DNA of 64,000 nucleotides from Acanthochromis polyacanthus. Taxonomy: Eukaryota; Chordata; Actinopteri; Pomacentridae. Positions 11,800-24,330 of the stretch are shown here, piece by piece. The stretch covers positions 10,098,995 to 10,162,994 of the forward strand of contig NC_067132.1 of NCBI RefSeq assembly GCF_021347895.1, given 5' to 3'. Under the pieces are notes generated by a model, which did not search any database, was not told the origin of the DNA, and saw only the letters and a program-made list of their open reading frames with translations. Within the stretch, counting starts at the first letter, position 1. Each line of letters begins with the position of its first letter. The position numbers and the translations under genes were made by a program.

Positions 11800-12995
11800 C
11801 ATGAAAACCAACTGAATACCATTTGAAATTTTACAGAAACACTAAACATTTTATCTTGAGGACTATTTAAAATAAGTTATTATCAACAAAACTTGTTGAA
11901 AAATGTGCGGAAGCAGATCAGACACTAACTTCTGAAAGTGCCATAACTAAACTGGGATTATCTTCTTACCATTGAGATAAAATGAGCACTGTAGAACTAT
12001 TAATTCCCCCCAAAAATATTAACAAACCAAAAAATCAAAAAGGAAATTAAAATTCTAATATTTCCAAAATATTATTCAAAAATAATAATCAAAAACTCAA
12101 ACCAGCAAAATTGCCCAGCTCAAACTTTATATCATCCTGCTCCCTCACTGCCTGCTGCTACTGCGTTTATTTACTTTCTGGAGCTGCTCGTACTAAAATC
12201 CAGTGTGTTACTTTTATTTTTAATGGCAATGTAACCAGAGCAACACATCGAACACACTGAAAATCCCAGTGTAGGTAACATTGCCAATGTTACTGTTAGC
12301 TTTGATGGTATTCTCACAGGTCACAGCTGTGTGGAAACTGGAATACTTTGCGACATTCAGAGCGGGGGGAAACTTAAAGAGTGATTTGAAACCAGTGAAC
12401 AAGGACTGGTTGGGTTACTTTGTTGTCATGTTGCTTTTTGTACTTCAGTGCAACGTAAATACAGTATATGTGAGCACAGAGGGCAGAAGAGAGGTAAACA
12501 GATGTAAACACCAGCTGTGTTTTAATACAGCTGAATTCCCTATACAGCTATTGTCATTTACACAATTTTTTCCGTCAAACAACAGAAAAAGTGTAGCACA
12601 GCGACTAAAATGCAGCTCATTAGGACAACATGTTAAGAGGCACTTTTCAGCCATTTCTTAGCTGCTGCACTGCAATGCTAAACTACTGATTTTATAACCA
12701 GGACATTGTCGGACAAACTCACCAACAGAGAAGCAATAGAAAATCCTGGTCTCAGAAACACATTCTGCATTTTTCTACGAGCTGTGTTCATCACAGGCAC
12801 AGAGTCTTATTCCTGAAGGGGCTGTGGAGAGCAGAAGCTCAGCTCCAAATGTAGCTATTGACACTGAAACAGGCCATTTACAACAGGGCTAAAGCCAGAG
12901 GTTATGCAGTCATAGTAAAAATTAACTGTCTTTGCAGAATTTTAGGCTGAAAATTGAAAGACATGCTGTGGAAATATGTGAGACTTTCAGTAACT
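11800..12995. other. Unassigned DNA
   Basis: A 126-codon open frame at 12281-12661 has a hydrophobic start and no recognisable domain. The opposite strand is open as well, so I do not call it a gene. Confidence 0.5.
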
Positions 12996-13536
12996 CACTT
13001 AAAGGCATTAGAGGAGATTTAATTTCCTACGACTTTGAACGTAGCATGCGCATGCGCACATACAACCTCTCCCTCACCCCCCTCTAACTTCCCCCCTCTT
13101 AACATTTATGAAGAAACGCCCCTCCAGAAACTTGCGTAGCACTCGTGAAGTTGTCTTTTACGGCTGGGTCCCCCTGGATCTTTATCTGCCATTATGTAAA
13201 AAAAGATGAGCAAAACAAGTCGCCAGCTAACTACGAAGCTATACCAAAGCAACACATACAGAAAACACGTAAGTCCAAGGCGTACGTAATCTACGTAACT
13301 AGGCCTGAGCCGGAAGATTTTTGATTGACAGGAAAGGGAGCAAACCAAACGCCTCGGTCCGAGCGCGTTGATTGACTGATGTTTTTCAGGTCCTGTCATG
13401 TCCACAGTTATTTTTTTTATTTATTTTTTTATTTTAGAGACCATACATACAAGTCCACTAAAGGTCAGTATATTCATTTTATGTGAATCAGACAAATTAA
13501 ACAAAAAAAACATCCTCCATAATGCCTTTAAGTGAG
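12996..13536. mobile_element. MITE with CTCACTTAAAGGCATTA ends and GC-rich core
   Basis: The left end CTCACTTAAAGGCATTA (12996-13012) is the exact reverse complement of TAATGCCTTTAAGTGAG (13520-13536), and similarity continues inwards (GAGGAGATTT versus ATCCTCCA). The core is CpG-rich, holds a GCGCATGCGC palindrome at 13048-13057 and, on the minus strand, an ATG-started 28-codon frame (start 13193, MADKDPGGPSRKRQ). That arrangement resembles a promoter plus first exon carried by the element, but no longer coding region remains. Target duplication and superfamily are unresolved. Confidence 0.65.
13048..13057. promoter_or_regulatory. NRF1-type palindrome GCGCATGCGC
   Basis: The sequence is a perfect GCGCATGCGC within TGCGCATGCGCA, the consensus bound by nuclear respiratory factor 1 in vertebrate promoters. 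It sits inside the MITE, so any binding would have been brought in by transposition. Occupancy is inference only. Confidence 0.45.
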
Positions 13537-14884
13537 GCACATATACATTAAAAGCTTTGTTTGAAGATATTTTATTAGGTAAAAATATGAGCATTACCTA
13601 TTGCCTGATATTTTGTAACAAGTTTCCAAAATTCTGAATGTTATTATCAGGCAGAAAACAATGTATGGCTATTCATATGGAGCACCGTTTTGGTTTTTAT
13701 TGGTCTTGGTTCTTTCTTTCAGTTCTTCACCCAAAGTGTTAACAGAGTCGCTCGTCACACAGCAGACATGTGCTCTCTCAGTGGCATCCACAGGGATGTC
13801 ATTTCTCATGGCCTCTTGGAAACCACAATATACAAACTGTGTCATAAGGCAGGACCACCTACTCAGAGAGGGAGAGAGCAGCCAGTGTTCACAAAGCGCT
13901 CCATTCAGAGAAAAAGCTCATGCAAAACAAACATCTACAACATGATAAGGATTGTCAGAGACACTGACTAGACCAGTGTTTATTGAGAATGAGAACCAGG
14001 CAGGCATGCTCGGTATTTTTTGTCCGACATTGTGCTTTACTTTGTGCCATCAACAAGAACATGCTTTTAAAATTCATTTTCATATTAAACAGTACTGAAT
14101 GATCCTCTTTCTGCTAAAGTTTTTTGTTCAAATTCAAAACAGTCCTTCGGCATGACTGGTTAAAACTGCATTAAACACATTTATGTCAGGAGAATTAGTT
14201 GTCAAGAATTAGCCAGGTTTTTAACAAGCATATCTGACATTTATATCTCTAGATAATTAGAAATCTGATGGTCTGTCCTCAAGGCTTTATGTTGGCCTGC
14301 AGTACCAGGAATACAAACCCATAGTGGAAAAAGAGTTATGTCATATAATCTTGAAAGCAAGGCCCATGCCATATGCTTAAATGAATGGGAAATTGAATGT
14401 ACTCTGATCATTAAGAGACAGATAGATGATAAGTAGTAAATTAAGTATTTTTTAGAAGTGTTGTTATGACTGTGGTCACTTTCTGTTTGTGGATGTCGGT
14501 CTGACAGTGTGCCAACAGGGCATGCTGCCATAATTATTTTTCTTTTGTGCACACAGTATGTCAAGCACATCCGTTTTGTCTTTCAGCTCTTTTTTTGTTT
14601 GTTTTATGTTTTTTTTTTGAAGGAGTCAGACAGTGGGAATGTGTGCTGGACTGATTCCACCCTAATTGTGGTGTCTGGCTTCAGCCATAAACACTTCCAA
14701 CTGCATCTGCAACCTGCAGCCAGCTGTTGCACAAGGAGTGCGTCACTTTCCTCAGATTCAGTTCTTCAAGGCTTTAAGTAACTGGCTTTGAGAAACAGTT
14801 GGACAGAAGACAGTAATATCAAAATGCATACTGATACGATGTTAAGATAGATAGATATTAATTAGATATGACTAACATACCATA
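13537..14884. other. Unassigned DNA
   Basis: Overlapping short open frames near 13661-13971 lack domains and splice context. Nothing else recognised. Confidence 0.5.
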
Positions 14885-15308
14885 TACACTACCGTTCAAA
14901 AGTTTGGGTCATCCAGGCAATTTCATGTTTTCCATGAAAACTTACATTTTCATTCATGTGCTAACATAACTGGCCAAGGGTTTTCTAATCATCAATAAAC
15001 CTTTCAACACCATTAGCTAACACAATGTAGCATTAGAACACAGGAGTGATGGTTGCTGGAAATGTTCCTCTGTACCCCTATGGAGATATTCATTAAAAAT
15101 CAGTGTTTCCAGCTAGAATAGCCATTTATCACATTAACAATGTCTGGACTGTATTTCTGATTAATTTAATGTTTTCTTCATTGAAAAAAAATGCCTTTCT
15201 TTTAAAAATACGGACATTTCTTTCTTTTTTTTTCTTTTTTCCCCCTTTTTTTCTTTTTTTTCCTTATGGATATTTCTAAGTGGCCTCTAACGTTTGAACT
15301 GTAGTGTA
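14885..15308. mobile_element. Tc1-type MITE with TACACTACCGTTCAAAAG ends
   Basis: It starts TACACTACCGTTCAAAAG then TTTGGGTC, and ends GTGGCCTCTAACGTTTGAAC then TGTAGTGTA, with TA at both limits. These are the ends of a Tc1-like family common in salmonids and other fishes. The interior has the expected non-coding remnant plus a long T/C-rich tract at about 15180-15262. No transposase remains. Confidence 0.8.
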
Positions 15309-15859
15309 CATAAGTGCATGTCTTGTATTCATGTGTGTGTCTGTTGTTCACTGTTGGTTGTGACACATTTGCACATATATCCAGATTTCCCCCGTTTCCT
15401 GCTCTTGGAGAGTATTTGTCATTTTGAGAGTCGTCAAGCTGTTTGCAATCTCAAATTACAGAGCTGAACTTGTAAAAGTAAGAATTACTTATTTCACTGA
15501 ATGGTAACAGTACAGGAGGAATCTCTGTCTTAACCTCATCTGTTGAACGCTGACCAAAGTCTCTCATCACAAAAGAATGCACAGCTCAGTCCTTTTACCA
15601 AATCAGTATGTTGATTAAGTTAACATTCAGGTCCACTTCTCGCAGCACTTATTTGAGGAAAAAATATTGTCTTTGATCAGAGGAGTGAGATTAATTTGTT
15701 TAAAGACATTGTAAAACTGCAGTATTGATATGAGCTAAGTCAGTATGATTAAATTTCACATTCTTTCATACAAGTCACCCAAACTTAGTTGGAAAAAGCA
15801 GCATCTGCAGAAATGTGAGTTGTCTAGATCAATGGCTATGTTGATTTTATCTTTTTTTC
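15309..15859. other. Unassigned DNA
   Basis: Nothing recognised. Confidence 0.45.
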
Positions 15860-16020
15860 TTTCAAAATCTGTCATAACAATGCTAACATGGCAACTAATA
15901 TCAGGCATGATGTTTCCTATATTCACCGTCTTAGTTTAGCAGGTTAGCATTCTGAGCGTTGCTAATTAGTGCTAAAGACAAAGTGCAGCTGAGACTGCTG
16001 GAAACACTAAAGCCATTAAC
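15860..16020 (+). repeat. Teleost interspersed repeat M, copy 2 (fragment)
   Basis: Motifs in order are ACAATGCTAACATGGCAAC, TGATGTTTCCTATATTCACC, GTCTTAGTTTAGCAGGTTAG, GCTAATTAGTGCTAAAGACA and AAGTGCAGCTGAGACTGCTG. This is the characteristic run of the family also seen at 6597-7003. Confidence 0.6.
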
Positions 16021-16054
16021 CTTCTGAGGGGAACACCAATGTAAGAACCAATAG

Positions 16055-16450
16055 TACACGATCAGCCACAACATTAAAACTACATTCCTAAAATTGTATA
16101 ACGTTCTCTTGTGCTGCCAAAACAGTTCTGACCTATTTGGTAATGGACATAAGACCTCTAGAGCTGTTCTTTGGTGTCTGACACTAGGACGTTAGCAGTA
16201 GATCCTTTGGGCCTCCGTGGATCAAAATCATTCTGGTGTGACCCATGGATGCCTGATTGGGTTGGAATCTGGGGAGTTTGGAGGCCCGATCAGTGCCTTG
16301 GGATCTTGGTAGCGTTCCACCCACGGGATCTGCAAATGATCTGAGTGACATGTGTCAAAGCAACATGTGCATGCATGCCAGGACCCAAGGTTTCCCAGCT
16401 GAATGTTACATTGTAACAAGATGATCAATGTTATTCACTTCACCTGCCAG
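16055..16450 (-). pseudogene. Decayed Tc1-like transposon with transposase remnant (family P, copy 1)
   Basis: One end is intact: TACACGATCAGCCACAAC followed by ATTAAAACTAC, matching the TIR of a Tc1/mariner family whose ends read TACACCGATCAGSCATAAC. On the minus strand the remnant still encodes GPPNSPDSNPIRHPW, derived from the [14 protein letters not shown] block that carries the third catalytic residue of DD34E transposases; the E is now R. Large internal deletions remove most of the gene, and the copy breaks off after CACTTCACCTGCCAG without its second TIR. Copies of the same family lie at 46620-47164 and 48520-48931. Confidence 0.75.
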
Positions 16451-19400
16451 GAGATTTGATTCTATGGTAGACTGGTTTACATTGAATTCTATTTTGTACA
16501 GGTGCTTTTATCATTTTATCCCATTATTTCTTTGTTGAATCCAAAAATCTAATAATACTGTAATATCATCACTGCCATGAGTTATTACAGCTGCAAAGGT
16601 AACAGGAAGAGCAATATCACCTCCCTTTCTTGAACATTGTTATGACAGGAAACTGATAACTCTCACTGTATTTTGTCTAACCTGCAGGCTAAGACAGGAT
16701 GGTGTGGTTTGGATGGTTTTGTTAGGATGCATATCCATTCTCTGCCAGCTCATCTTGATCTGTGCGATATTACCCTGACAGAAAAAATAGATTTCATGTG
16801 CTAGCTGTGATAAAGGAAATGGCCCTATAGTTGTTGCAACCTTTTAGAAATCTTTGCTGTTTACACCCTCACAAGCTCATGCATACTCATTTTGACATCT
16901 CGTTTTGATTCCTGTCTGCACAGATGCCGTACAAGTGGATGGAATTAGCGTGGACTGATATGAATGTGATTACAAACTAACAGTGGCTGTGAATGTGATC
17001 CAGATGAGGGATAGATGAAGATAATCTTCTCCAAAATAACATGCAAATCTTAATGGATTGCTTCTATCTTCCCCGTTTAAGTCATGTGTCACAGCTTGTG
17101 TGTTTTCAACGTGACCAATTATAATCACAATCGCACAGCAACACCAAAAGCGCATGTTTGACATTGCCAAACACTAACAAGAAAATAATCATAACTGCAA
17201 GTGCTAATATTTGCTCACAGAGTCGATGTTTTATTCATGGGACATCTGTGCCACTTGGAATCAGCCTGAAGCTTCACAGCCCAAATAAGAATTATTCAAT
17301 TAAACTCTGCAAAATAGATGGGCAAATGTTTGCTGCTTTTATTTCATTTTTTATTTTACAGCCGCCCAAACCTAACCCCATAACAATGCATCAATAATCT
17401 CTCAATGCTGCATCACCTCAACTGCCAATCAGGGGATGGACTGGGGCCTGTTTGCTTTCCTGATTTGAAATATTAATACAGGTTAGCCTTGTGAGATGCA
17501 AAAATGTAGACTGGGGCACACGCTGGCACTAGAAGCAAGGCCGCAGCTTGACAAGGCAAACAAGAAGGCGTTAAATAAATGATGAGTTTAAAGGTTTGGA
17601 GAGGCTTTCTGACATGAAATAACCAATGTACAATGAGTGCAGCCTTGACCCAAGGATTTCAATACAAGCTGATCAGCATCAGCGGACAGAACATGTACGT
17701 ACAGCTTGTGCCCTTTCACATTCAACAACACAGTGGGAGAAGCGCATAATACTGTACACAGACCTGGCTGGGTCAGAGTCAGTCATTCTGGCTTGAAGCA
17801 GGAGACAAACTGATAACGAGCCAGAACTCCTTCCTGACTTTCATTCTTTTCTCTTTTTCTGGAGGAAAGGTTGCAGTGTGCGCTGCTGCCTGCAAAACTA
17901 AACAACCCATTTACGCTGACAGGCTGGATGCTTGCTCCCTGTGCGCTGCGGCTGCACCGCGTACCTCACAATCCAAGCATGGAGGAGAGGGAGAGTTATT
18001 TTAGAGGACAAACGGTGAGCTTGGCATCGCACAGAGACACATTCCACCCTGCTGTATGTCTTCAGGGCAGGGGAAAAAAACAAACCTTAAGCTCTCAGCA
18101 ATCATTGGCATGTGGATACCGGATGTCAAGTGAAATACATATGATTTTTACTGTATTGTGAAGCAAAGGATTTCCTGGTTGCTTGAATACAGCGGAGATT
18201 GTGGAATGAGGGATTCCAGCATGAATGCAGGAGCTGGCACTGAGAAATCTTTCACTGAGCCCAGGCCATGGCTTCCAGGGATTTGTCCAGATGAGAGCTG
18301 AGCAGGCCTGAGGATCTACTGGAGCCCTCCACACCCCGCTTTGCCTGTGTGCGAATGTGCAAGTGTGTGCATGCCTCAGAGGGACTGTAGTGCTTTTTCC
18401 AGTCCTGAACAAAATGTTGAGAGCTGTACAGTCTGGGGAAAGCTGAAGACAGGGGGGTGTCTGCTTCTGCTTGACAGATATCAGAGGGTAGAAGCTGATC
18501 CCAGTGTTAAATTCAAGTGGCCTCTGAAGATGCTGGTGGAGGCTGAGGTTGCTACACCTTAGGTTGCTACAACAACATCTGTGCAGAACAACACTGACTC
18601 ACTGTCTGATGGTCCAGGTGTGCAGATCTCCAAACATGACATATGATTTTCCACACAGTGTAAGTCTTTCTTTTTTAGCTCATAATTGACCACTTGTTAG
18701 TTCCTATTGCTATGCTACCTGTTAAACTTCCAATTCTTGCTCAGCCCCTAAGCAGTTTGCAGTGACAACAGTAGCAGATGAACCACTTTAATTTATTTTT
18801 GTAACAGTAAACACTTGATTTCAGCAGCAGGTTGTTTCATTTTTAGCCAATAACTGTTGATTTTGACAGCTGCTGTCACTGACAGATTTTTGCAGTAGCT
18901 CTTAAATTAAATGATGTCAGTTAAGCCAATATTAGATTCATGAGATTGCTTTAAAAGACTGCTACCACCTGACGTTTTAATGTTCCAGGATAACTTTAAA
19001 ATAAAACCCAGTAGCATCACTTGATGGCTACCAATGTGCTAAAAGTCTAATGCCAAAGCTGCATGACCAAGGCTAAAAGTCAGCAGGCTTACCACATGCA
19101 TGTAGAAGATTTATAAATAAACACATACAAAAGGCTTCTAAGATGACAATCATCCAAGAAGCTATTTTCCATTGCAGGAATGAGAGGGCAGTTTTGTCCT
19201 GACCCTTTGTGCATGTTCGCCTAGAAAATCCCTGCAGGAACTTTTTCTTTGTTTTCTTGAGGGAGAAAATAGTACCTTCTCCAGGAAGCAGCACAGTCCT
19301 GCGTGGCTCAACACTGATTGGTTTACCTTGATGAAGACTAATACTGAATGGTTAAAGACGAAACACTTTTTTTTTGTTGCTTTTATTGAAGTTTTCATCA

Positions 19401-19879
19401 AATAGTAGCCTTCTCCTTGTTTAGTCTTCTCCCCTCTAACATCGTTATCAACAACCTAAAATTCCTCCAATAGGCATAACGCATCCTCCATTGGGTTATA
19501 GAACTGGAGTTGCATCTAGTAACTACAATTTGTGACAAAGTTGACTTTCTAGCTAAAGCTGTCAGAGCATACAGCCAAATGGAAACAGAGAAGCTGAAAG
19601 GATCAATTACAGGTCAGTTCCTGCAGTTGAAATCCACATAAAGTGTTTACCAACTCCAGCAAATCCCACTTCTTATAGTGTAACATTTGGCAAAGTGTAG
19701 ACAGCCAATTGAGCAGACAGATCTGTTATTATGAGCTTAACACTCATATACGTCAGTGTAATGGTGAAATACTTTAGCTCGCAATGCCCTCTGGACATTG
19801 GAAGTAACTAGCTTTAAAAAGCTGAACATGCTAACAATCACTGAGGCTGAGAGAGTGGCAAAAACTGAAGTTCCTTGAA
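16451..19879. other. Unassigned DNA
   Basis: No transposon, exon or RNA gene recognised. A GC-richer part near 17860-18560 has overlapping open frames in several frames but no domain. Low-level fragments of old repeats may be present. Confidence 0.45.
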
Positions 19880-20315
19880 TGACCATTTGAGGCCAGCTCT
19901 TGAAGCTAGTCAGTCTCCATAAACCTCCATGTTAAATTATATATCTTTACAGCAGAAATAAGCACAAACAATTTGATTGACTTCGGTTTCTATACTTAAC
20001 TGAGCCCCGTATAACTAAAACCAACCACAGTAACTGTCATGTAACTTTCCCATTTGAATGTAGTAAGGCTTCAAGTAATGCAGAAGTAGGTGCATGGATT
20101 CTTTGAATGGAGAATGGGTGCAACTACACAATGTCCATGGCCCACCTCAGCTCCACTTCTGTGCTCATGGATTCGCCAGGAGTTAGGAAGAGTCGGGCGT
20201 GGCTAACATGTTGACGGCTGAAACCACAACACTGAGTTTCAAAACCATGATTCAGGTAATTTACGGATGACGTTGCAACAGGTTCATCCATCTTTATATA
20301 TAGTCCAACCCTGAC
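19880..20315 (-). repeat. Teleost interspersed repeat ending in CTTTATATATAGTC
   Basis: The motifs AGTCTCCATAAACCTCCATG, TTTACAGCAGAAATAAGCAC, AAGGCTTCAAGTAATGCAGA, GGCGTGGCTAACATGTTGAC and TCATCCATCTTTATATATAG match a common fish repeat usually seen as GACTGTATATAAAGATGGA on the other strand. Strongly diverged; possibly two overlapping copies. Confidence 0.45.
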
Positions 20316-20929
20316 TAACCCTAACTCTAACTCATTTGCAGCTTTTGTTACAGGCCTGCTGTGACTGTTGCTACTATCACTGGACAATTGCTCAGGATCT
20401 TTTTACTGGCCGTTAAGTGTAACCAAAGTTTCCTGGTGGTTTGATGATAATGACCAGCAAAAACCTGAGGTGTGCTAACAAACAGAAAACCTTTTATGAG
20501 CCCGAAATATTCTTTTATTTGGCATGTCAAGAATCCACTATTGTCACCATAGAAACGTTCCACATACAGCCCCACATGTTCAATTACATTTTTATTTGTT
20601 ATATTGGCACAGCAGGGGCGAAACTTCATGTGAAACTGAAAGCACTGTATTAATTTATTTTTAAAGGCACAGTTTTTTGTCCAGTTTTACTTTTTAACAA
20701 TGCAGTGGCCAATTGGGGTGAGAACACAACAACAAAAATCTATACAAAAGGAGGAGGGCCTTGTAAATACACTCAACCTATTTGTAAAGGATTAATCTCC
20801 CTTCATTAGACCTCGGCTGTATCATAAACTAAACTTTCCCTAAGCCACAGAAATGGGCTCTTTGTTGACTGTGTTTGTCATTAAATTCCCTTCACCCTGT
20901 ACATCGTTTCCACCTAAAAGCAGAGAATA
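20316..20929. other. Unassigned DNA
   Basis: Short telomere-like CTAACCCTAACTC near 20316, otherwise nothing recognised. Confidence 0.4.
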
Positions 20930-21140
20930 TCAGGGAGAGAAAAAAAATCAATTACACCTTGCACTTCTGTGTGCAAGTCAGGGGCTTTTCAGCATTGGAA
21001 CCTAATTAAATTAACCTCAAAGGGAGAGGGACTGGAAGCGCGGCCAGGGCACTCGATGATTAGCGCATCGATTTATTAAAATGGACCAGCCAGCCAGCCA
21101 AGACAAGACCCTTTTTCCCGCCGGGGTCTTGTTTACTCCA
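20930..21140. other. Candidate conserved non-coding element
   Basis: A repeat-free block with AT-rich homeodomain-like cores (CCTAATTAAATTAACC near 21000) and a balanced, non-simple composition. This is a visual impression only. Confidence 0.2.
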
Positions 21141-22229
21141 GACTGAGACAGTGAGAAACGTTCTGCTCTGCTCTGCTCTCCTCTGCACTGCACTGAGGAG
21201 TTAATTAGTTGTGAATGAGCAAGCATTTCTGAAATATAGTTAGAGCTGGATATAACAGGCACTGCTTTGTCCACTGTGGTGTGGCAGTAATGAACAACCA
21301 GCAATTTAAGTTGTCGCTGTGTGTACTTGGACTCACAAACATGGAGAACCTGCAACACTTTTTCATGTCAGAAATGAAAGCAGAGTGAAAAGAATGTGAA
21401 TGCTTGATGAGCAGAAGACAAATTAGGCCCCGTAGATTCCACTTTTTTCTCAAAATCAAGTTATAACTATGCAGTTAAATATAAATGAGTAAGATTTTGA
21501 TGCATGCACAAAGAAAAACCCTGTCTTTCTATCCATGAGCCTCTCATCCCTTTATACACGCACACACATACGTAACACTTGCATGAACGGATCCAAATGG
21601 AACACGGGATGTTGATGCAACAATACAGTAGTAAGTCACAGTGACCTAAACCAGGAAAAGGTAAACAAACAGCAGAGGTCACGGGTTCGGAGCTCAGTGC
21701 CTCCTAATCCCCAGAATGGGCCTCCCAAAGAATCTGCTGCCACAGTGGGTCATCAGGATATCCTGGCACTGACTCACTTCGTCAGCAAGCCTGTCGCCAT
21801 AAGACAAAAATATGCTTGTCACCACGCACAGGAACTTCAGGCTGAGCTGGAGATCTCTAGCTTTGTTCACATGCTGTCAGTTATGCATCAAGGAAAACCG
21901 GAAAAGCAAAAATCAAACAAATTGAGTAAGTGACCGGAAAATAAAATTTTTAATTTCAGTCAAAAACAACAAATATTCTTCCATGTCAGGCTGTCCATTA
22001 TAAGAATGTGCTGCTTTTCTTTGCCTTGTGTGATTTAGAAGGAAAGCAAGAAATTTCACATCACTTTTAGGTTAAAAATGCCTGTTTTTTTTTGTTTTTT
22101 TTTACCGTGTTAACACGTCCATTAGATATTTAGCATGTTCTGGAGGACATCACAAGCAAAATAAGCAGTCAGTCTCAGACCTGAGCATTTCCGAGGTGAA
22201 AATGCAGCCGCAAGTAAGACCAGAGGTAC
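21141..22229. other. Unassigned DNA
   Basis: Contains a short CTCTG/CTCTC simple tract near 21160-21185. Nothing else recognised. Confidence 0.45.
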
Positions 22230-22342
22230 TATATTTTGGTTTGTCCATCTATCCATCTGTCCCACTCTCATGAGCGTGATATCTCTGGAACACCTGGAGG
22301 GAATTTCTTCAAATTTGGCCCACTTTTGACTTGGTTAGATTT

Positions 22343-22355
22343 AGGTCAAAGGTCA
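22343..22355 (+). promoter_or_regulatory. DR1-type nuclear-receptor motif
   Basis: AGGTCA-A-AGGTCA is a perfect direct repeat with one-base spacing, the consensus bound by RXR heterodimers, HNF4 and COUP-TF. It lies in the first tandem unit. Binding is not shown by sequence alone. Confidence 0.45.
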
Positions 22356-22475
22356 CTGTAACCCCATGTCCATCCAATTTTTGTGAACACACTCAATCCA
22401 GAGCACCTGGAGGGAATTTCTTCAAATTTGCCACAAATGTTCACTTGGACTCAAGGCTGAACTGTGAAGTTTTGG

Positions 22476-22495
22476 TGGTCAAAGGTCAAAGGTCA
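22476..22495 (+). promoter_or_regulatory. Triple half-site DR1 motif
   Basis: TGGTCA, AGGTCA and AGGTCA follow one another with single A spacers, so two overlapping DR1 sites are present (the perfect one at 22483-22495). It belongs to the second tandem unit. Confidence 0.45.
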
Positions 22496-22680
22496 CAGTA
22501 ACCTCACATTCGTCCAGTTCCTGTGAAGATGCTAAATCAGGAGCACCTGAAGGGAATTTCTTCAAATTTGGTACAAATGTCCACTTGAACTTGAGGACGA
22601 AGTGATCAGATTTTGGTAACCAAAGATCAGTGTCACCTCACAAAGCACATTTTAGCTAAAGAATTCATTTATTTGATGCA

Positions 22681-24059
22681 CGTAGTTTCCACAAGCACAG
22701 TATTTATCAAGGGTCATGGAAGATAATAACTTTGTCTTATGCTTTGATAAGAAATAACAGAAAAATAACTTCACAAAGATGCGCTTGGTCCAACAAGATG
22801 CCAACTGTATAAAATAATGTAGCTTTTTCTATAAAGCTCTGTGAACACATGATGACCACTTTAGCCCATTCATATGACGTCAAGGTAGGGCTTTCTGATC
22901 AATAAGGAATCTTCTATAAAAACTGTGCATTATTTTTTAGGTTTTATTTATCTCAGCCCATCATTTTTCATCATATTCAGGTCAATCTGCAACAACTAAC
23001 AGCACACTGTTAAGCACATTATTTTCCGATGCTCAGGACTTGTCATTCAATCTCTGAATAAAATCCATAGCGTAATCTATCACTTCACACTGTCTCTATT
23101 GTTCTTTGAAATACTTTGCTTTTCCCCTCAGGCGATGGATTGTGTTCAATTTTCAACTTGAAATAACCTTTGACTGATTGACTGCAACGTGCTGCATTTC
23201 ATCAACAGCAATATTAACGTTGGGCTGGAAGTGATAGCTTCTATGTTGCATGTTGTTCTGTTGAGTAACACCAATGGTTGTTTTGTACGATGACAGTAAA
23301 TCATTATTTTAGTATGAAAAAAATACCAAAGTCTGAAACCAGGTAATACAGGTAAAAATACTTAATTGCAAGCTCTTCTAAGTGTATTTAGCTTATCTCT
23401 TGTTAAGCTGCTTATCTACAGTGAGAGGAATGTTGAGACTGTATGGGTCATTCAGTTTATGTTATTCGAAGAAATTCTGCACGGGACAATCCAGACATTG
23501 TATAGGTGCAACCAAAGGGCCAAGAGAAGGAGGAAATGCCAGACATGAGTGTACATTTAATCTTAAAACAACATCACCATTGATGCTCTCGTGTTTGGAT
23601 GTATTCTTTAGCTCTCTGCTATCACTCACAATTATGATATTGTTTGGATTCCCACATCGCTTCTCATATTTCCAATGGACTGGCAGCTCACTGATGGAGA
23701 ACCTTCCCTGGGGAGTCTAGAAACGCAGCCATTTTCAATGTGTCTGATCCTGCTCCTCTATCCTGAGCTGACTGTAATTGGCAGCCTCTCCTCGTCATTG
23801 AGTTATTACATTTCCCCTCTCGGCTATCCACGTACCCCTGGGAGCTCTTCACACTGTGAGCAAGTCCCGCGAGTCCTCCCACTGTAGGACACAGAGGACC
23901 TGCAATACAGTGGTCTTCATGGTAACTGAAATCTGTCTCTGCCTGGCTCTCTTTCTGGCTCTCCATAATGGACCATCATAGAGTTTGAAAGTGTATAATG
24001 AGGGACTAAGTGGAAAACAGAATGCATCGAGCATTATCATTTTGAGATTCCTGAATGTC
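22681..24059. other. Unassigned DNA
   Basis: Open frames near 23366-23966 overlap on both strands and lack domains. No repeats recognised. Confidence 0.45.
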
Positions 24060-24330
24060 CACAATTAATGCACGAGGGTGGGTATTTTACATTTTGAAAA
24101 GTGGGGGAAACAATTATGTGCTAATACATTAGCAAAAGGGCTTAATGCCTCGCTCTTCAAAAGCGGCGCCGCAAAGAAAGGGTGCAATAACGGTTTACTT
24201 TTCCACAGGATGCAGGTCCCTTTCAACTTGACATCTCCTTTGAGTGGTTTTTATGATGCGGCGGCACAAGGATGATTTATTCTCCTCTAAAGTCATCCGA
24301 AGTCGAAAATAAACACAGGTTCAGTTGCTG
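24060..24330. other. Candidate conserved non-coding element
   Basis: A repeat-free block of mixed composition with CAAAAGCGGCGCCGCAAAG near 24158 and GATGCGGCGGCACAAGGATG near 24255. Unusually CpG-bearing for this region; conservation is untested. Confidence 0.25.

Larger units (their letters stand above)
22230..22680. repeat. Tandem repeat (about 113-140 bp unit) with AGGTCA motifs
   Basis: The phrase CACCTGGAGGGAATTTCTTC, with AAATTTG following, starts at 22291 and 22404 and recurs as CACCTGAAGGGAATTTCTTC at 22544, giving spacings of 113 and 140 bases. Each unit also carries CACTTG(G/A)ACT and a GGTCAAAGGTCA block followed by CACTGTAACC or CACAGTAACC. This is a known type of fish minisatellite-like interspersed repeat. 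It is not a CRISPR array: units lack unique spacers of constant size and the host is a eukaryote. Confidence 0.8.

Noticed and set aside
12281..12661. A 126-codon open frame with a hydrophobic start that could pass for a signal peptide
   Set aside because: No recognisable domain, a long open frame on the opposite strand as well, no splice or promoter context, and AT-rich surroundings.
22291..22620. Regularly spaced repeats as a CRISPR-like array
   Set aside because: The units are nearly fully repeated, spacing varies (113 and 140 bases), there are no unique spacers, and the DNA is vertebrate.
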